Below are positions 22,780 through 34,724 of a stretch of DNA of 64,000 bases, one piece after another; positions within the stretch are counted from its first letter, which is position 1, and each line of letters begins with the position of its first letter. The translations under genes were made by a program, and so were the position numbers. The DNA is taken from NCBI RefSeq assembly GCF_910589235.1, contig NC_060955.1:4980194-5044193 (forward strand), in the 5' to 3' direction. This stretch comes from Vespa crabro. Taxonomy: Eukaryota; Arthropoda; Insecta; Hymenoptera; Vespidae. The notes under the pieces are model-generated. The model saw nothing but the letters and a program-made list of their open reading frames with translations, was not told the origin of the DNA and searched no databases.

Positions 22780-25220
22780 TAGTGTAAGGCGCTCTGGAAA
22801 AACGGGATAAACCTTGGGTACTTTTATCTTGATACCGCCTTAACAAATGCCACATATAAACTTTTACTTTTCTCATTTCATGATTCTCACGTGAACGAGG
22901 AGGATCCCTACGAGACTTGCTCTTTTTCAAAAGAGTAACGTCGAGCTCTCATTAACTCGAAACATCACCGGCTGTATAACGCCTGCTGCTTAATCTACGC
23001 AAGTGTAATTATGCAAATTGATGAAGGAAAAGAAAAAAAAGAAAAAGAACAGTGGATTTTTATAACCGGAGAAGATTTCGTGATCGTTTGGAATATATTT
23101 AAATGTTGAAGACTTTAAAGATAATTGACATTCGTGTCTATTTACATAGATTTCTATTTGTTTTTTCTTTTCTTTGTTTTTTTTTTTTTGTTTTCTTTTT
23201 TTCATTTTTATTATGTGCATTTCAAATACGTATGAATTTTATTTGAATTCGTTTCTCGGAAAGATCAATGAATGGATGATGTTAGAAACATTTATATCAT
23301 ACGAAAAGAGATTTTTTCGGGGTATTTTAATATTTACGTTATTTAAATTATTGTTTACGAAAAAGAACACATTCTCGATTGTTTTATTGTCAATGATATC
23401 AGGAATATATATGGGTGTTTACGTTCGATGGCAAATGAGAGGCGTAAACGAGAACGTGTACGAAGCGAACGTGTTATTCAGCTTTTCTTCCATTTCAGAG
23501 TAGATTCTGAAAGCAATTTTATAGCCAGTAAGCACATCGATTTTCCTTTGAAAAAGAATGAGAAAGATGAATAAAGAGAGAAAGAGAAGAAAAGAGGGTA
23601 AGAGAGAAAGAAAGTAAATGGACACTTCCTTATCCGTAATTTTTGTTCGTGGTGTAAATTGAAATGGTTTCGTGTAAAATAACTCTCACATGTTTCAAGT
23701 AATTTGAATGTGTAAACCTTCGATTGTAAAGAAGAGAGCTTACTTCTTTTCCCTCTTCATCCTTTAATGGTGGATTAAAAGTTCGTAGGCAAATCAACGT
23801 TATATACGTTCACATCGTTTCAGATTCTGGGGATGGAGATTTTTCACAAACTAACACAAACTAACGGAGAATTATTCGATAGTAGAAAAGAGAAAGCTTG
23901 AAAAAAACAAGAGAAAGGTTGAAAAAAAAAGAGAAAAATATAAAATTGATCGATACAGCAAATATTTGCCAAGTATTCTTCGAAAGATATATATCATGAT
24001 CCTCACAGTTAAAACTTTAATCCTCGTATCGAAGTTAATAGACATTTAATGTTACATATCGCGAGACTTTCTTTAACTTTTAACGTAGAACGTGGCGAAC
24101 GTATCGTAGCGAACGTGACTATCATTTTTTGAACGTTTTACGATATTAATCCACGGTAAATAAAATAAATAAGAAATTAAATTTTTACCAAATTACACTT
24201 GATCTATATTAGAAAAAGTTATTACTTGATAGAGTTTCATTCATCTCGTTTTATCAACTTTAAAAGTTGCGGTATCGATTGTGAAACGATTGAAAATATG
24301 AAACACGAAAATTTTCAAGAGATTTGTAGGATAGAAATGAAATTTGAAAAGCAACGTCGAATAGTAAATAAAAATACTATTGGTGATCGGATTCTGTAAT
24401 GGTAAAAAGTCAGGATCCGTATAATCAAATTTTTATTTCTATTTGCCGAACGTACATTGAATTCATATATGTTTATACCGATTTACCAATATATGTTTAT
24501 ACACATATATATGATATACTCGATACGATACGATATTTGATTTGTTATTAATACAGTTCGTTAGAATTGCACGATTCGATTGGATATATACTAATCTAAT
24601 TCTACCATCGTTAGCGTAATCTTTTTCTTTATATTTTTATTTCATATATGCATATATATGAAAAAAATAATATTTTCTTTTCTCATTCGAAATGTATAAG
24701 CTTGTAAAACGAATTAAATATCGTTGTATTTAACAAATTAAAAAAAAAAAAAAAAAGAAAAAAAGAAAAACAAAATGTATAACAACTTTACAGGAGAGCA
24801 ACATCACTCGTCACTTTGATTGTAGTTAAAGTAAAAGATAGATTGTATTTACAACGACATTCATTTTGTAATTGCATTTAATACTCAGATCTCTTTATCA
24901 TCACCGGTTATATTTCGAGATCCTTCTTTGACGAAGGTGTATATTCCTGTCAGATAGTGGTAGGAAGGCATGAGGCATGGGTTTTGCGATCGATCTAGAC
25001 AATAAGTAGCAATGTTATGAGACCGCGCAAATATTTATTTTGTGTACTATGTCGTGCACCGAAGTTCGAATTTACAAGATTGCAAGTAGTATTGTACACG
25101 TCCACTTTGTAACGGTTACTACTACTATAACGGTGAAGCCTATTGCTAACTCAAATGTTTGTCATGAACGTGGTGTACTTTATGAACGTGGTATCCTTGA
25201 ATTTAGTCCTCCGTGACAAA
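22780..25220. other. Non-coding A+T-rich stretch
   Basis: Almost free of microsatellites. Two chance-level frames occur (23213 and about 24298 by first ATG), both unrecognised. No other signal. Confidence 0.6.
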
Positions 25221-25225
25221 GCTTA

Positions 25226-25258
<33 letters not shown>

Positions 25259-25260
25259 GT
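25226..25260. repeat. (CT)n microsatellite
   Basis: CT run with GTCT interruptions. Confidence 0.93.
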
Positions 25261-26016
25261 TTGTCTCTTTCTCTCACTCTCTTCCTCCTTCAGTCCTTTT
25301 GTCTTTTCGACGACAATATCAGTTATCAAATGTTCAAAAACATTTTCACATGAATTACAACAATATATTTCATTATTATATATGTTAGTTTAACTTTGAG
25401 CAAAGTATAAAAATCAAGGATAAATGTTAGTAATTATCGGAGATAGGATAAGATAAGAATTTTAATCTTCGAGCTGGGAGCATGTACTATTAGATATCGG
25501 CTTCTTGAAAATCGCAGCACGTAACGGTACGCCGTGGTAAACACAGCGCTGACCGTTAAATCGGCACCTTAATTTCCTGATTAAAACGAGATTATCGATC
25601 GCATATAGTTAAGTTAATCCGTGTAATCGCGCGACCCAATTGCTCTTTCGAATTAATCGGGACGAATTAATCCCTGACGGTATATGTTTGTTATACATAG
25701 AATATATGTACATACGTTGTACGTTTTCGGCTTCTTTCGTAAATCGAAGAATATGTACAATGTGAATACTGTTCGTGCGATTTCGATCGTTTAAAATCGA
25801 TCCCATGGTTCGATAGCTCTAGTAGAACGAGAATTAAATGCATACGAAACTAATTGCTAGTGTATTCGAGCTTCCTATTAACGTCATTCGATTATCTCTA
25901 GAGCGTTGATTTACTCGTACGATAAATTTGTCGGCTTGGGATAATAGATCCGTCGTTCACTTCCGCGAGAAATGGGAAGTTCTTGTGGGAATAGTCGTTC
26001 AATCGATAGAGATCGG

Positions 26017-26024
26017 TGACGTCA
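26017..26024. promoter_or_regulatory. Perfect CRE palindrome TGACGTCA
   Basis: TGACGTCA in context CGGTGACGTCATGG, 20-30 bp left of a (CT)n tract. Motif match only. Confidence 0.25.
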
Positions 26025-26049
26025 TGGAAAGCTGTGGAAGTGTTCCTTT

Positions 26050-26104
26050 TCTCTCTCTCTCTCTCACTCTTTCTCTCTTTCTCTCTCTTTCACTCTCTCT
26101 TTCT
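26050..26104. repeat. (CT)n microsatellite
   Basis: Interrupted CT run 25 bp right of a CRE palindrome. Confidence 0.93.
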
Positions 26105-26301
26105 CGTTACTCACAAAAGACTTCGAAGCATCGAGACGATAGGAAATTTCTAGGTAGAACGAGAGAGACTCGTTTCACAGACTCTTCTCTCACCGCGTCT
26201 CATTGAAATACTCCTATCTCCTTCTTGAGTTTGTGGCGTATCGTGAAAGCTCGTGAAGCGTTTCGAAAAGGTACTGGGAGATGAAGGGAGAAAGCGAAAG
26301 C

Positions 26302-26303
<2 letters not shown>

Positions 26304-26334
<31 letters not shown>
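26304..26334. repeat. (GA)n microsatellite
   Basis: Pure GA run, opposite in orientation to the CT run 200 bp to its left. Confidence 0.95.
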
Positions 26335-26339
<5 letters not shown>

Positions 26340-26477
26340 AAAGTGGAGGGAGACAGTGATAGCTAGTTTTCCTGCAAAAGTGGTGAGAGTTGCACCGGTA
26401 AACTTGCGGTAAACGTAGCGTAACTCGACGTCACTGCGAGTTCATTCGAGATTCCTTCTATATTCGAATTTGTTTGT

Positions 26478-26500
26478 ACGTACATACATACATACATACA

Positions 26501-26534
<34 letters not shown>

Positions 26535-26583
26535 CATATATACATACATACATACATACATACATACATACATACATACACAC
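26478..26583. repeat. (CATA)n tetranucleotide array, about 26 units
   Basis: About 105 bp of CATA with a central TATACATATATACATA interruption. It is the only long tetranucleotide array here and gives frames of HTYI repeats on one strand and YVCM repeats on the other. Confidence 0.97.
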
Positions 26584-26741
26584 ATTAATACATACAACAG
26601 TTTATTTCCCTTTACTTTTATTTTTTTTTTCTTCTTTCCTTTACCTATTTATTTCTTTTCCTATTCCTCGATGCATTATACCCGATGGTTACATCGTGCT
26701 TACGATTTTCACGAAGGTATTGCTTACACAATATGTATATA

Positions 26742-26744
26742 TTA

Positions 26745-26788
<44 letters not shown>

Positions 26789-26790
26789 GT
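26742..26790. repeat. (TA)n then (GTAT)n
   Basis: TA run passing into three GTAT units. Confidence 0.9.
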
Positions 26791-27058
26791 GTATATGTAT
26801 CTATGTATAACGAAAGACGAGATCGAAGTTTGCTATAGCAGTCCGAGATCGGCTTTGAAAGGCGTCTATGATGACGCCGTGTACGACGTCGCGAGTATCG
26901 TGTATAGAAGCTGTGACGGATTAGATGAGCGTTACTCTCTGCTTCACCCTCGAGAGAGTTTCGGTTAGCTCGCTGAGAAACTCTCCTTACTCTTCCGGAG
27001 TCTCGAATGGATGGAAAGAGAGTAAGAGTAGAGTGAGCAAGTGAGCGTGAGTGTGAGC

Positions 27059-27063
27059 GAGAA

Positions 27064-27114
<51 letters not shown>

Positions 27115-27121
27115 AAGAGAG
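27059..27121. repeat. (GA)n microsatellite
   Basis: GA run of about 60 bp with AAAG interruptions. Confidence 0.95.
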
Positions 27122-27411
27122 AAAGTAAGAAGGGCGAGGGAGCTCACAGAATCTCAGAGTAATGGCGGCATAGAAATCAGTGGCGGAAATGGCTTGGCTT
27201 ATTTCTCTGGAGGATATACGAGCTACGATAGGAAGTTTGTGTGTGCGGGAAATCGGGAATAGGGACGAACAAGACGTAGAGAGAAAGGGCACGAATAAGA
27301 GACGGAGATGGAGCTTCTTCTAACCAAACAAATTGGGAACTTGTAAAAATTTCAAAAGGAGAAGGTGCTCGTTCGATCGTCTCGTATCAAGACGTGAGAT
27401 TTTACTCTGTT

Positions 27412-27518
27412 CTCTCTTTCTCTCTCTCTTGCTCTTTCTCTTTTACTCTCTCTTTCTTTCTTTCTCTTTCACTCTCTCTTCCTCTTTCTCTTTCTCTCTC
27501 TCTCTCTCTCCTCTCTCT
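27412..27518. repeat. (CT)n pyrimidine tract
   Basis: About 105 bp almost entirely C and T with TTT and CAC interruptions. Confidence 0.93.
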
Positions 27519-27639
27519 TTGCTTCCTTCGTTTTTGTTCGCTCGATCCATCGCATAATTCAAAGGGTTGTCGCACTGTCGGGCAAGGTATATTGCACAGA
27601 AGATCGCGCTACGGTTGAGTTCACTTTAAAGGTAGTTTA

Positions 27640-27870
27640 ATGGACACATCGCGACAAGCACAGGCAAAATGTTATGCGAATATTATGGCGCTGCCAGAGA
27701 GAAACGCTTTCGCTATACTTATCGTGTCACACGTCTCTCAATGTTCCGTCATAGTGTCATTTGTGTCAATTCGTGGTAAGATTCGTTGTCGGATCACGAC
27801 GGTATATTCTAAGGATAAGAAGTTGAAAACGTTTTATTTCTGTAAAAAGAATTTTGCCAATTATATATAA
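27640..27870 (+). CDS. Unsupported ORF, 76 aa, ATG start
   Basis: An ATG opens 76 codons (MDTSRQAQAKCYANIMALPE...) just after a (CT)n tract. There is a hydrophobic segment around FAILIVSHVSQCSVIVSFVS (possible membrane helix), followed by a basic tail. The sequence is unique DNA. No family is recognised and chance is likely. Confidence 0.1.
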   Translation: MDTSRQAQAKCYANIMALPERNAFAILIVSHVSQCSVIVSFVSIRGKIRCRITTVYSKDKKLKTFYFCKKNFANYI

Positions 27871-27987
27871 ATATCTTTTTAGGTAATCGTACAAACATTT
27901 GGATGTTTTTAAAAATAGTGTATCTACTGCTCATGCTTTTAGTAATCTTTTATTTTTATTGGAATTGATTTATAGAAAGTATTCTTT

Positions 27988-27991
<4 letters not shown>

Positions 27992-28039
<48 letters not shown>
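27992..28039. repeat. (TA)n microsatellite
   Basis: Pure TA run, then a second short TA block to about 28060. Confidence 0.96.
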
Positions 28040-28041
<2 letters not shown>

Positions 28042-28429
28042 TATATAAATATATATATATTTTATTTCTTTTTTTATATATTCATATTTTATACATACCT
28101 GTTTATAAATAAGCTCAAAGTATTTCGCTTAATTTAAAAAAAAAAAAGAAAGTTATTTCGTTCGAAAAAGTTTTAGCTATGGATTTGACACATCGAAAGA
28201 TTTGACACATATTTATCCGTTGCTATATTTTGAATAAATTTTACGAAATATAAAAACCGATAAAAGAAAGAAAAACATAGTGACGGAATAAAATTTTTTT
28301 CAAACAGGTCTTATAGCTCTCTTGCTTGCTTAGTTTGTTATGCTTGAGAGTCCGATGATCCGAATAATTTATTGATTTCGAAATGTTGTCAGCTTGGTCG
28401 GATCTCTTCGAATATTGAAAGCTTCTTTT

Positions 28430-28433
<4 letters not shown>

Positions 28434-28482
<49 letters not shown>
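28434..28482. repeat. (CT)n microsatellite
   Basis: Pure CT run of almost 50 bp. Confidence 0.97.
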
Positions 28483-28485
<3 letters not shown>

Positions 28486-28779
28486 ATTTTGGATTCATGA
28501 AAAACATGTCTGAATCCGTGCAACGAATTTAGTGTTCTAAACACGAATGTCACATTTCGGTATAAAAAATCCACGAGAAAAAAGTGCCACGAAATTCGAG
28601 CTCTCATTTTATTTCATTCCGTTGGATCTATCGATCCAGTCGTCATATCGATATCAAAACTATTATCACCGATTATGCCGAAGTTTTAAGTAATAATTTT
28701 TATTAAATCATTTATACATTTCGCGATAAGTATTTTTGTGCATGTGAATGTATGAAAGGAAACGAGCGAGCGAGCAAGC

Positions 28780-28783
28780 GAGT

Positions 28784-28824
<41 letters not shown>
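28780..28824. repeat. (GA)n microsatellite
   Basis: GA run preceded by GAGCGAGCGAGCAAGCGAG. Confidence 0.95.
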
Positions 28825-28825
<1 letters not shown>

Positions 28826-29570
28826 AAGAGCATAATAGAAAGCATAAAATTTACGCGAAAGTCACGGATTATATAGGATTGTGTTATGATAGCAACCCAC
28901 ACGTTTTTTTGGAGATTGCAAAAAGCAATGATAGCTAGGCGTGCAAAAAGAGAAAACTTGAAAAAGAGATAAAACGAATACAAATTTATGATGATATTAA
29001 CGTCTCTCGCAATCCACTCGTTTACGAGATCTTTTTTTTTGGGGTGGGGGAGGAAGAACGGTGGCAGGTAAAAGTGAATTTTTTGAGGATCAATAGCCAA
29101 TAGTTTTATGTTGGAAAACACGAAAGAAATCGTCTTATTCCGATCTTTATAACATTATCCTTCGCTATATATTAATGTGTTCTCTTGGTATCGTTAAAAG
29201 GCAGGGCAGCGTGTAGTTTTTTTTTTTCTTTTTTTCCTTTTGCAAAATCGTTTCTATAAACTGTACGAAGATATTAAGGAACACGACTTCGCGCGAATCT
29301 TCATCTTTATTAACCGTTTCGGGAGAGAAAAATATGTGAGACCATTAAAACTTTCTTCCAACCGGTATCACAGAATAGAGAAAGAGAGGAAGAAGAGACT
29401 TTTAGAGATGATAACTTCAGAACTGAAATGGAATGTTCTCCGAGAGTATTAAGTCTTCTTTGCGGTGTCACTTAAAAATGAAAGGAGGATAAGACCAAGA
29501 CTAGCTGATATAGTTCGGCGAGCTCTTCGCAAGTCGTGAGATTCTTTCCTAGGAACGTCTCATCATGCAT

Positions 29571-29615
29571 CCCCCTCCCCCCTCCCCCCCTCCTCTTCAA
29601 CCTTACCCCCAACCC
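29571..29615 (-). other. G-quadruplex-capable C-rich tract
   Basis: The plus strand reads C5-T-C6-T-C7, then about 15 nt, then C5-AA-C3. The minus strand can form a quadruplex with one-nucleotide loops. Surroundings are A+T-rich. Confidence 0.6.
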
Positions 29616-30505
29616 ACTCACTACCTTCTAGCATTCGTTCTCTCAATTTCATTGAGACTTCGAAAAGTACCGATTTTATTTGGCATCTCTCGTAATAATT
29701 TTCAAGATTCGAAATGTCACGACCAAAAATATAGAATATACGTCTATTTTCCATAATACACATACCTAAGTATTACGGGAAAAGCGTCTCCAATCTTCCA
29801 AATGGAGTTAGTAACTTGTAGAAAATTTTGCTCATGAAAATTTGCCATTCATTCATGCAAACCTGGTGCATCGTATTTGTGGAAAAAGGTACGATGTACG
29901 CGATAAGCCAAATTACCTTGATGTTACTCTCAAATAAATGATTATATTGATCATATGCTTATCAAAATTGTCCAATTTATTTCTATATTTCATTTTCTCT
30001 TTCGATTTCTTTTTAATATTTTTTTTCTCCTCTCTTTTTTAGAACATAAAAAGAATTTCGAAATAACGAATGAATCGGAAAATTGAATAGAAGATAAAAC
30101 GATCGTTTTCCCAGATATTTATCGTATACCGTGAGATTTAATAGCTAACGAAATTTGTACGATCGTTCCCTGAGGATTTTAATTTTTGTCGAACTGTTCT
30201 TCTTGTTTCTTTTTTCTTTCTTCTTTTTTTTTTTTCTTTTTTTTTCCTTTATTCGTATGAAAACGTTAAAAATCGACGAATAGATTCGTGGAGTAGTATT
30301 TAAGAGCTTTCTTCTGGCGAAGCTCGGAAAGCTGGAAGGATAATGAAAAATCTAAACGACGAGTAGAGAATAACAACTCTTTGTATTGGGAATCAGACCA
30401 CGTAAATGAAGATCCTACCGATCGAAGTTTCAGAAAAAGCAAAATATCGCGATTCTTGTTTTGGCACGGATAGAACGCCATCCGTTTTCCTTCTTCTTCC
30501 GCGCG

Positions 30506-30510
<5 letters not shown>

Positions 30511-30552
<42 letters not shown>

Positions 30553-30559
30553 TCTCTCA
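30511..30559. repeat. (CT)n microsatellite
   Basis: CT run with one TATC interruption. Confidence 0.96.
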
Positions 30560-31118
30560 TCTATGTATGTACATTCGGAGCACAGGCAAAACGAACGGCT
30601 ATTATTCGAAATGGGCAGTCGTCTCCGTAAGAGAAATCTTCCTCTATAAATTTCCCACTGTCGAGCGGCTATATATATCTCCATGTATTATCGCTTGTAT
30701 AATATGAAACTTCTCGACGAATAGCAACCTTTTACGATGGTAAAATGTATAAAAGCGTTACAGATCTCGTAACTTCGATAGTTTCATGTTATTTATAGAT
30801 ACAATTACATACTATAGATAAAATGTTATTTAAATAATTAAATATTGATAACGTTATATTATTTACTTTGAAATAATATCATTATAGTTAATAATATTAT
30901 TAGAAAGAGAAATATTAATAGAAATATAGTTATAATATTATCAGTTATAATATTATTATATAAAGATGTACAAAATGTTAATTTGTCAGAGTTATGAATT
31001 TTTAAAATTCATCGAATATTTATATACCTGAGAGATATGAGTATATGAAATATTGACATAATTGATCTTATTATATCGATATTATTGAAGTACACTAATA
31101 AATAGAGCGCAATTTTTC

Positions 31119-31424
31119 CTTTAAAATGGTTTTTATTTCGATTCTCTACGACTTTTAGTTCTGGAGATATTTCCATCGAAAGATTGCCATTCATAATTCG
31201 TATAGATACATCTGTTCGTAGTAACCGATAGTACAAAAAAATAGTTTACGTTGTAATATCAGCTGAGCACGTAAATTCCAGGAATTTATGTATGTCACTG
31301 TGTCAATGAATTCATTCAAAAAAAATTATATAGGTCAGTAGACCAATTTAAACGCATTTTAATTGAATGAGAATATCTCCGGAACTAAGAATGATAAAGA
31401 CTTGGAATAAAAACCATTTTAAAG
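31119..31424. repeat. Inverted repeat, 53-nt arms (31119-31171 / 31372-31424)
   Basis: The left arm reads CTTTAAAATGGTTTTTATT and ends GGAGATATT; the right arm is its reverse complement with the same two exact blocks. By direct comparison the arms match at about 44 of 53 positions without gaps. The 200-bp spacer has no open frame of note. The arms look like the ends or internal hairpin of a non-autonomous mobile element, but no target-site duplication was found and the family is not recognised. Confidence 0.7.
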
Positions 31425-31452
31425 AGCAAACTTCCCTCTAATCATTTTATTA

Positions 31453-32010
31453 ATTTTTTATAACAAACCATTGTTATAAACAATTTTTTTATAAATAATT
31501 TTTTATAAAAATTTTAACGAAAATTGAATTCAATATTGAAGAAAGAACACAAGGGACAGATTTTCTTACATATTTTTTATTTGTTATAAACAATTGTTTA
31601 TAACAAATAAAACAAACAATTTTTTATAAATAATTTTTTTTATAAAAATTTTAACGAAGGTCGAATTAAATATTGAATAAAGACCATAAAGGGCAGATTT
31701 TCTTATATTTCTTTCATTTGTTATAAACAATTTTTTATAAATAATTTTTTATAAAAATTTTAACGAAAATTGAATGGAATATTGAACAGAGATCACAAGG
31801 GGCAGACTTTCATCAATTCTTTTTCATTTGTTATAAACAAATCTTATAAACAATTTTTTATAAATAATTTCTTTTTCAATTGTTAAGAAAAATTAAATTG
31901 AAAATTGAACGAAGACTATAAGGGACAGCCTTTCGTATATATTTTTCATTTGTTATGAACGATTGTTATAAACAATTTTTTTATAAATAATAATTTATAA
32001 CAAAAATTTT
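31453..32010. repeat. Diverged tandem repeat, at least four units of about 110-140 bp
   Basis: Each unit contains, in order, TTTGTTATAAACAA, TTTTTTATAAATAATTT, ATAAAAATTTTAACGAA, a variable ATTGAA-rich part, and then AAGGG(A)CAGATTTTC or a close variant. The GGG(A)CAGA-type landmark occurs near 31553, 31691, 31800 and 31922, so spacing is about 138, 109 and 122 bp. The units differ by substitutions and by A/T-run length, suggesting an old array. It lies immediately right of the inverted repeat and may be part of the same element. Confidence 0.75.
31575..31612. repeat. Perfect 38-bp palindrome inside the tandem array
   Basis: The left arm TTTTATTTGTTATAAACAA is followed directly by its exact reverse complement TTGTTTATAACAAATAAAA, with no loop. 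Two head-to-head copies of the array landmark TTTGTTATAAACAA create it. It could extrude as a cruciform. Confidence 0.85.
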
Positions 32011-32029
32011 TTTCTAATATTCTCTTTTA

Positions 32030-33685
32030 TACAATTATCTCAAGTATTTATTAACGTTAAATTTTCATTTAAATGTTCATTTTTTTTTTCCTTTTTTAAA
32101 CAATCTTGTAAAATAATAATGAAAAATTTTCTTCTCGTACATATTTATATGTATATGTATCGCATGTGTATACATACAAGAAACATTAATATAGAAAAGT
32201 AGTGAATAATATGAGGAAGAATGGAATACAGATTATAAAGTGCTGAATATTTCATTATGAAAGCCGTATGCGAACTTGCGACTAGAATAACCTTTTATTA
32301 GCAGTTTATTTTCTCATTATATCTATCTCTTTCTCTTATTATAATGAAAGAATTATACTTAAGCGTAGAAAATATAATATTTAGCACATTTCGTTGCATT
32401 AAAATCGCTATAATCCAAAATGATAGGCAAATAACAGGACAAATATTTTTTCATTAATTGAAATCATCATTATATATTTATAAAATAGTGAGTTACATTC
32501 TCGAACGATTTAGCTAGCAATTTTCTGTGAAAATCGACGACACGTTTGTCTAATTCAAAAGAAATCGATTATCAATCAAGTTATCGATTCTACAGAGAAA
32601 CTAGATGTTATAACTCTATATAACTCTAAGCTATATAACTAATAATAGTATAGTATTGGATAATCTTTAATTGGTTCGTCTACTTTCCCTCCCCCCCCCC
32701 CCACCATAGATTTTTATTTCGTTATATTTTGCTAGTGTGGCAAATGAAAGAAAAAAAAAAAAAAAAGAAAAAAAAAAAGTAATAAAAAATAAAAGAAAAG
32801 GGACTGAGAGAAGATCGGCACGAATGAAACGTCTTATAAATTCATCGCACTGAAACTCTATGGTAGGTAATTTATATGAAAATTAAAGTCGCCTCTTGAC
32901 GTTTCTTTTGTATTCATTTTCGACCGGACGAACATTTTGATTAAATCGTGAAAAATCCTTTCCCTTTTCTTTTCATTTTTTCCTTCTTTCTTTTTTCTTT
33001 TTCTTTTAATTTTTTTTCTTTTTATCTCTTCCTACTTTCTCTTTTTCCTCTTTCCCCCTACCGATAACAAACGGATAAATGAAAGATCGTACTTTTCACA
33101 GATTTCAACTGTGGAATTTCATAAAACGTAATAAACGTGAAAAAGTTAAGTAAAATATTTATTTTATTGTTTAATGGGCGAACATTACTTTGCGTATTAT
33201 AAAAGAAATTATCATGTTTTGAAACAAGATCAATAAAATTTTGAAAAGGTCTTCTTTCTTACGAGAGAAAGATATTCAATATTCTGTCTCATATCAGTGC
33301 ATATGAGTATGGGTGCGTACGTGTATATGTGTACGTTTGCGCGTGGAACGTGCGTGCAACAGAAAAAAAGGAGATGAGCTTTCTACCCCTCATACTCAGA
33401 TAAAATATGGTTTCGCGGTCGATATGTATCGCACGGAAGTAAACGTTGAATTAATGACGACAGTGTTCCTTTGGGAACGATGCGTTCCGTGCGACCTGTT
33501 CTGACCCTCTCCTTTCGTGCTCTCTTGCTTCTCAATTTTTCCCCTCTTTCTCTTCTCTTACCTTCCAATCTTCCCCGTGTCTTTTCTTCATTCCCGTCTA
33601 CCCCAAGATCCCTCCCTCCTCATATACCTGTACCTTCAAAGGAAATAAAAAGAAAGGACAAGAAAATACATATATGTACATAAAA

Positions 33686-33690
<5 letters not shown>
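32030..33690. other. Non-coding A+T-rich stretch
   Basis: Right of the 31-32 kb repeat locus. Contains poly-C and A-rich runs near 32690-32780 and T-rich tracts near 32950-33040. No coding signal. Confidence 0.6.
32691..32702. repeat. Poly-C run of 12
   Basis: Twelve consecutive C preceded by CCCT, followed 50 bp later by long A-runs. It is a rare homopolymer in this composition and could also reflect a sequencing-length uncertainty. Confidence 0.8.

Positions 33691-33727
<37 letters not shown>
33691..33727. repeat. (TA)n microsatellite
   Basis: Pure TA run. Confidence 0.96.
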
Positions 33728-33734
<7 letters not shown>

Positions 33735-34125
33735 TATTTTTGTTCTTTATATGTGTATATGTGTAGATGTATGGGCTTATATATCTTCGTATATCGTACT
33801 TCGAAGGAGTTCTGGATTCGAGGTAGATCGCTCTTCAAGATGGAATTACTCGACAGAGACCACTTGCCAATAACCGAGTAGTCATCCTTTTTCCTTCATC
33901 CGAGTTCTGTGTGGTCCCTTTGGACAACTTTATACAAGCGAAAAGGATGGTTCGTCGATGGAACCACACAAACGGTCTACCTAGCGTATCTTTCTGTCAC
34001 GATTTATCAACGATCCATGTGTTTCATCCGTTACCGCTTACCGTCCCTGTTATTATCTGCGTTGCTGACCATGTACAACGAATCGTTACGACTAACTTCC
34101 ATGTTCCTCTTCCTCTTCCTCCCTT

Positions 34126-34130
<5 letters not shown>

Positions 34131-34175
<45 letters not shown>

Positions 34176-34196
34176 CCTCTCTCTTTCTCTCCCTCT
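34131..34196. repeat. (CT)n microsatellite
   Basis: CT run with CCC interruptions. Confidence 0.95.
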
Positions 34197-34637
34197 ATTT
34201 CTAGCCTTTAGCGATCGTAAGCCAAGCTTGGTACCGATTGAAAATTAAACGACGCTGTGTTCACGTGTCTATATGTGTGGTGTGTATATATATATATATA
34301 TATACATATATATATACGTTTTATGGTGAACCACGTTATTCACAGACGTTTGTATCAGGATCAAGCGGCTTTTCGGAATTATCGTTCGTACTGATATTCC
34401 AATTGCGGCACAAGTATGCTCAACGAGCTCGAATTAATTAGAAGGGAGTGTTCATTAAAACGATTTGTCGGCCGTTTTAGATAAATATATATATATATAT
34501 ATACATTTGAAAAAAAGAAGAGTAAGTAAATGAGTTGATATATATATATATATATGTATAATATATCTGTATAATCGACTTAATGCTCATATGATAGCAT
34601 AAGTATTCCCTCAGCTGCCATCGCGTGGGATTAGAGT

Positions 34638-34667
34638 TATATATATATACATATATATGTATATATG

Positions 34668-34724
<57 letters not shown>
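34638..34724. repeat. Interrupted (TA)n array
   Basis: TA array with TAC and TGT interruptions. Shorter TA runs lie at 34282-34317, 34485-34503 and 34538-34555, so TA arrays cluster over 450 bp. Confidence 0.92.

Noticed and set aside
26478..26583. CRISPR-like regular array
   Set aside because: Simple 4-bp repeat without unique spacers; not a CRISPR array.
26474..26968. 164-codon plus-strand frame
   Set aside because: The first half is the CATA array; the last 50 residues are unique but unsupported by any motif or splice signal.
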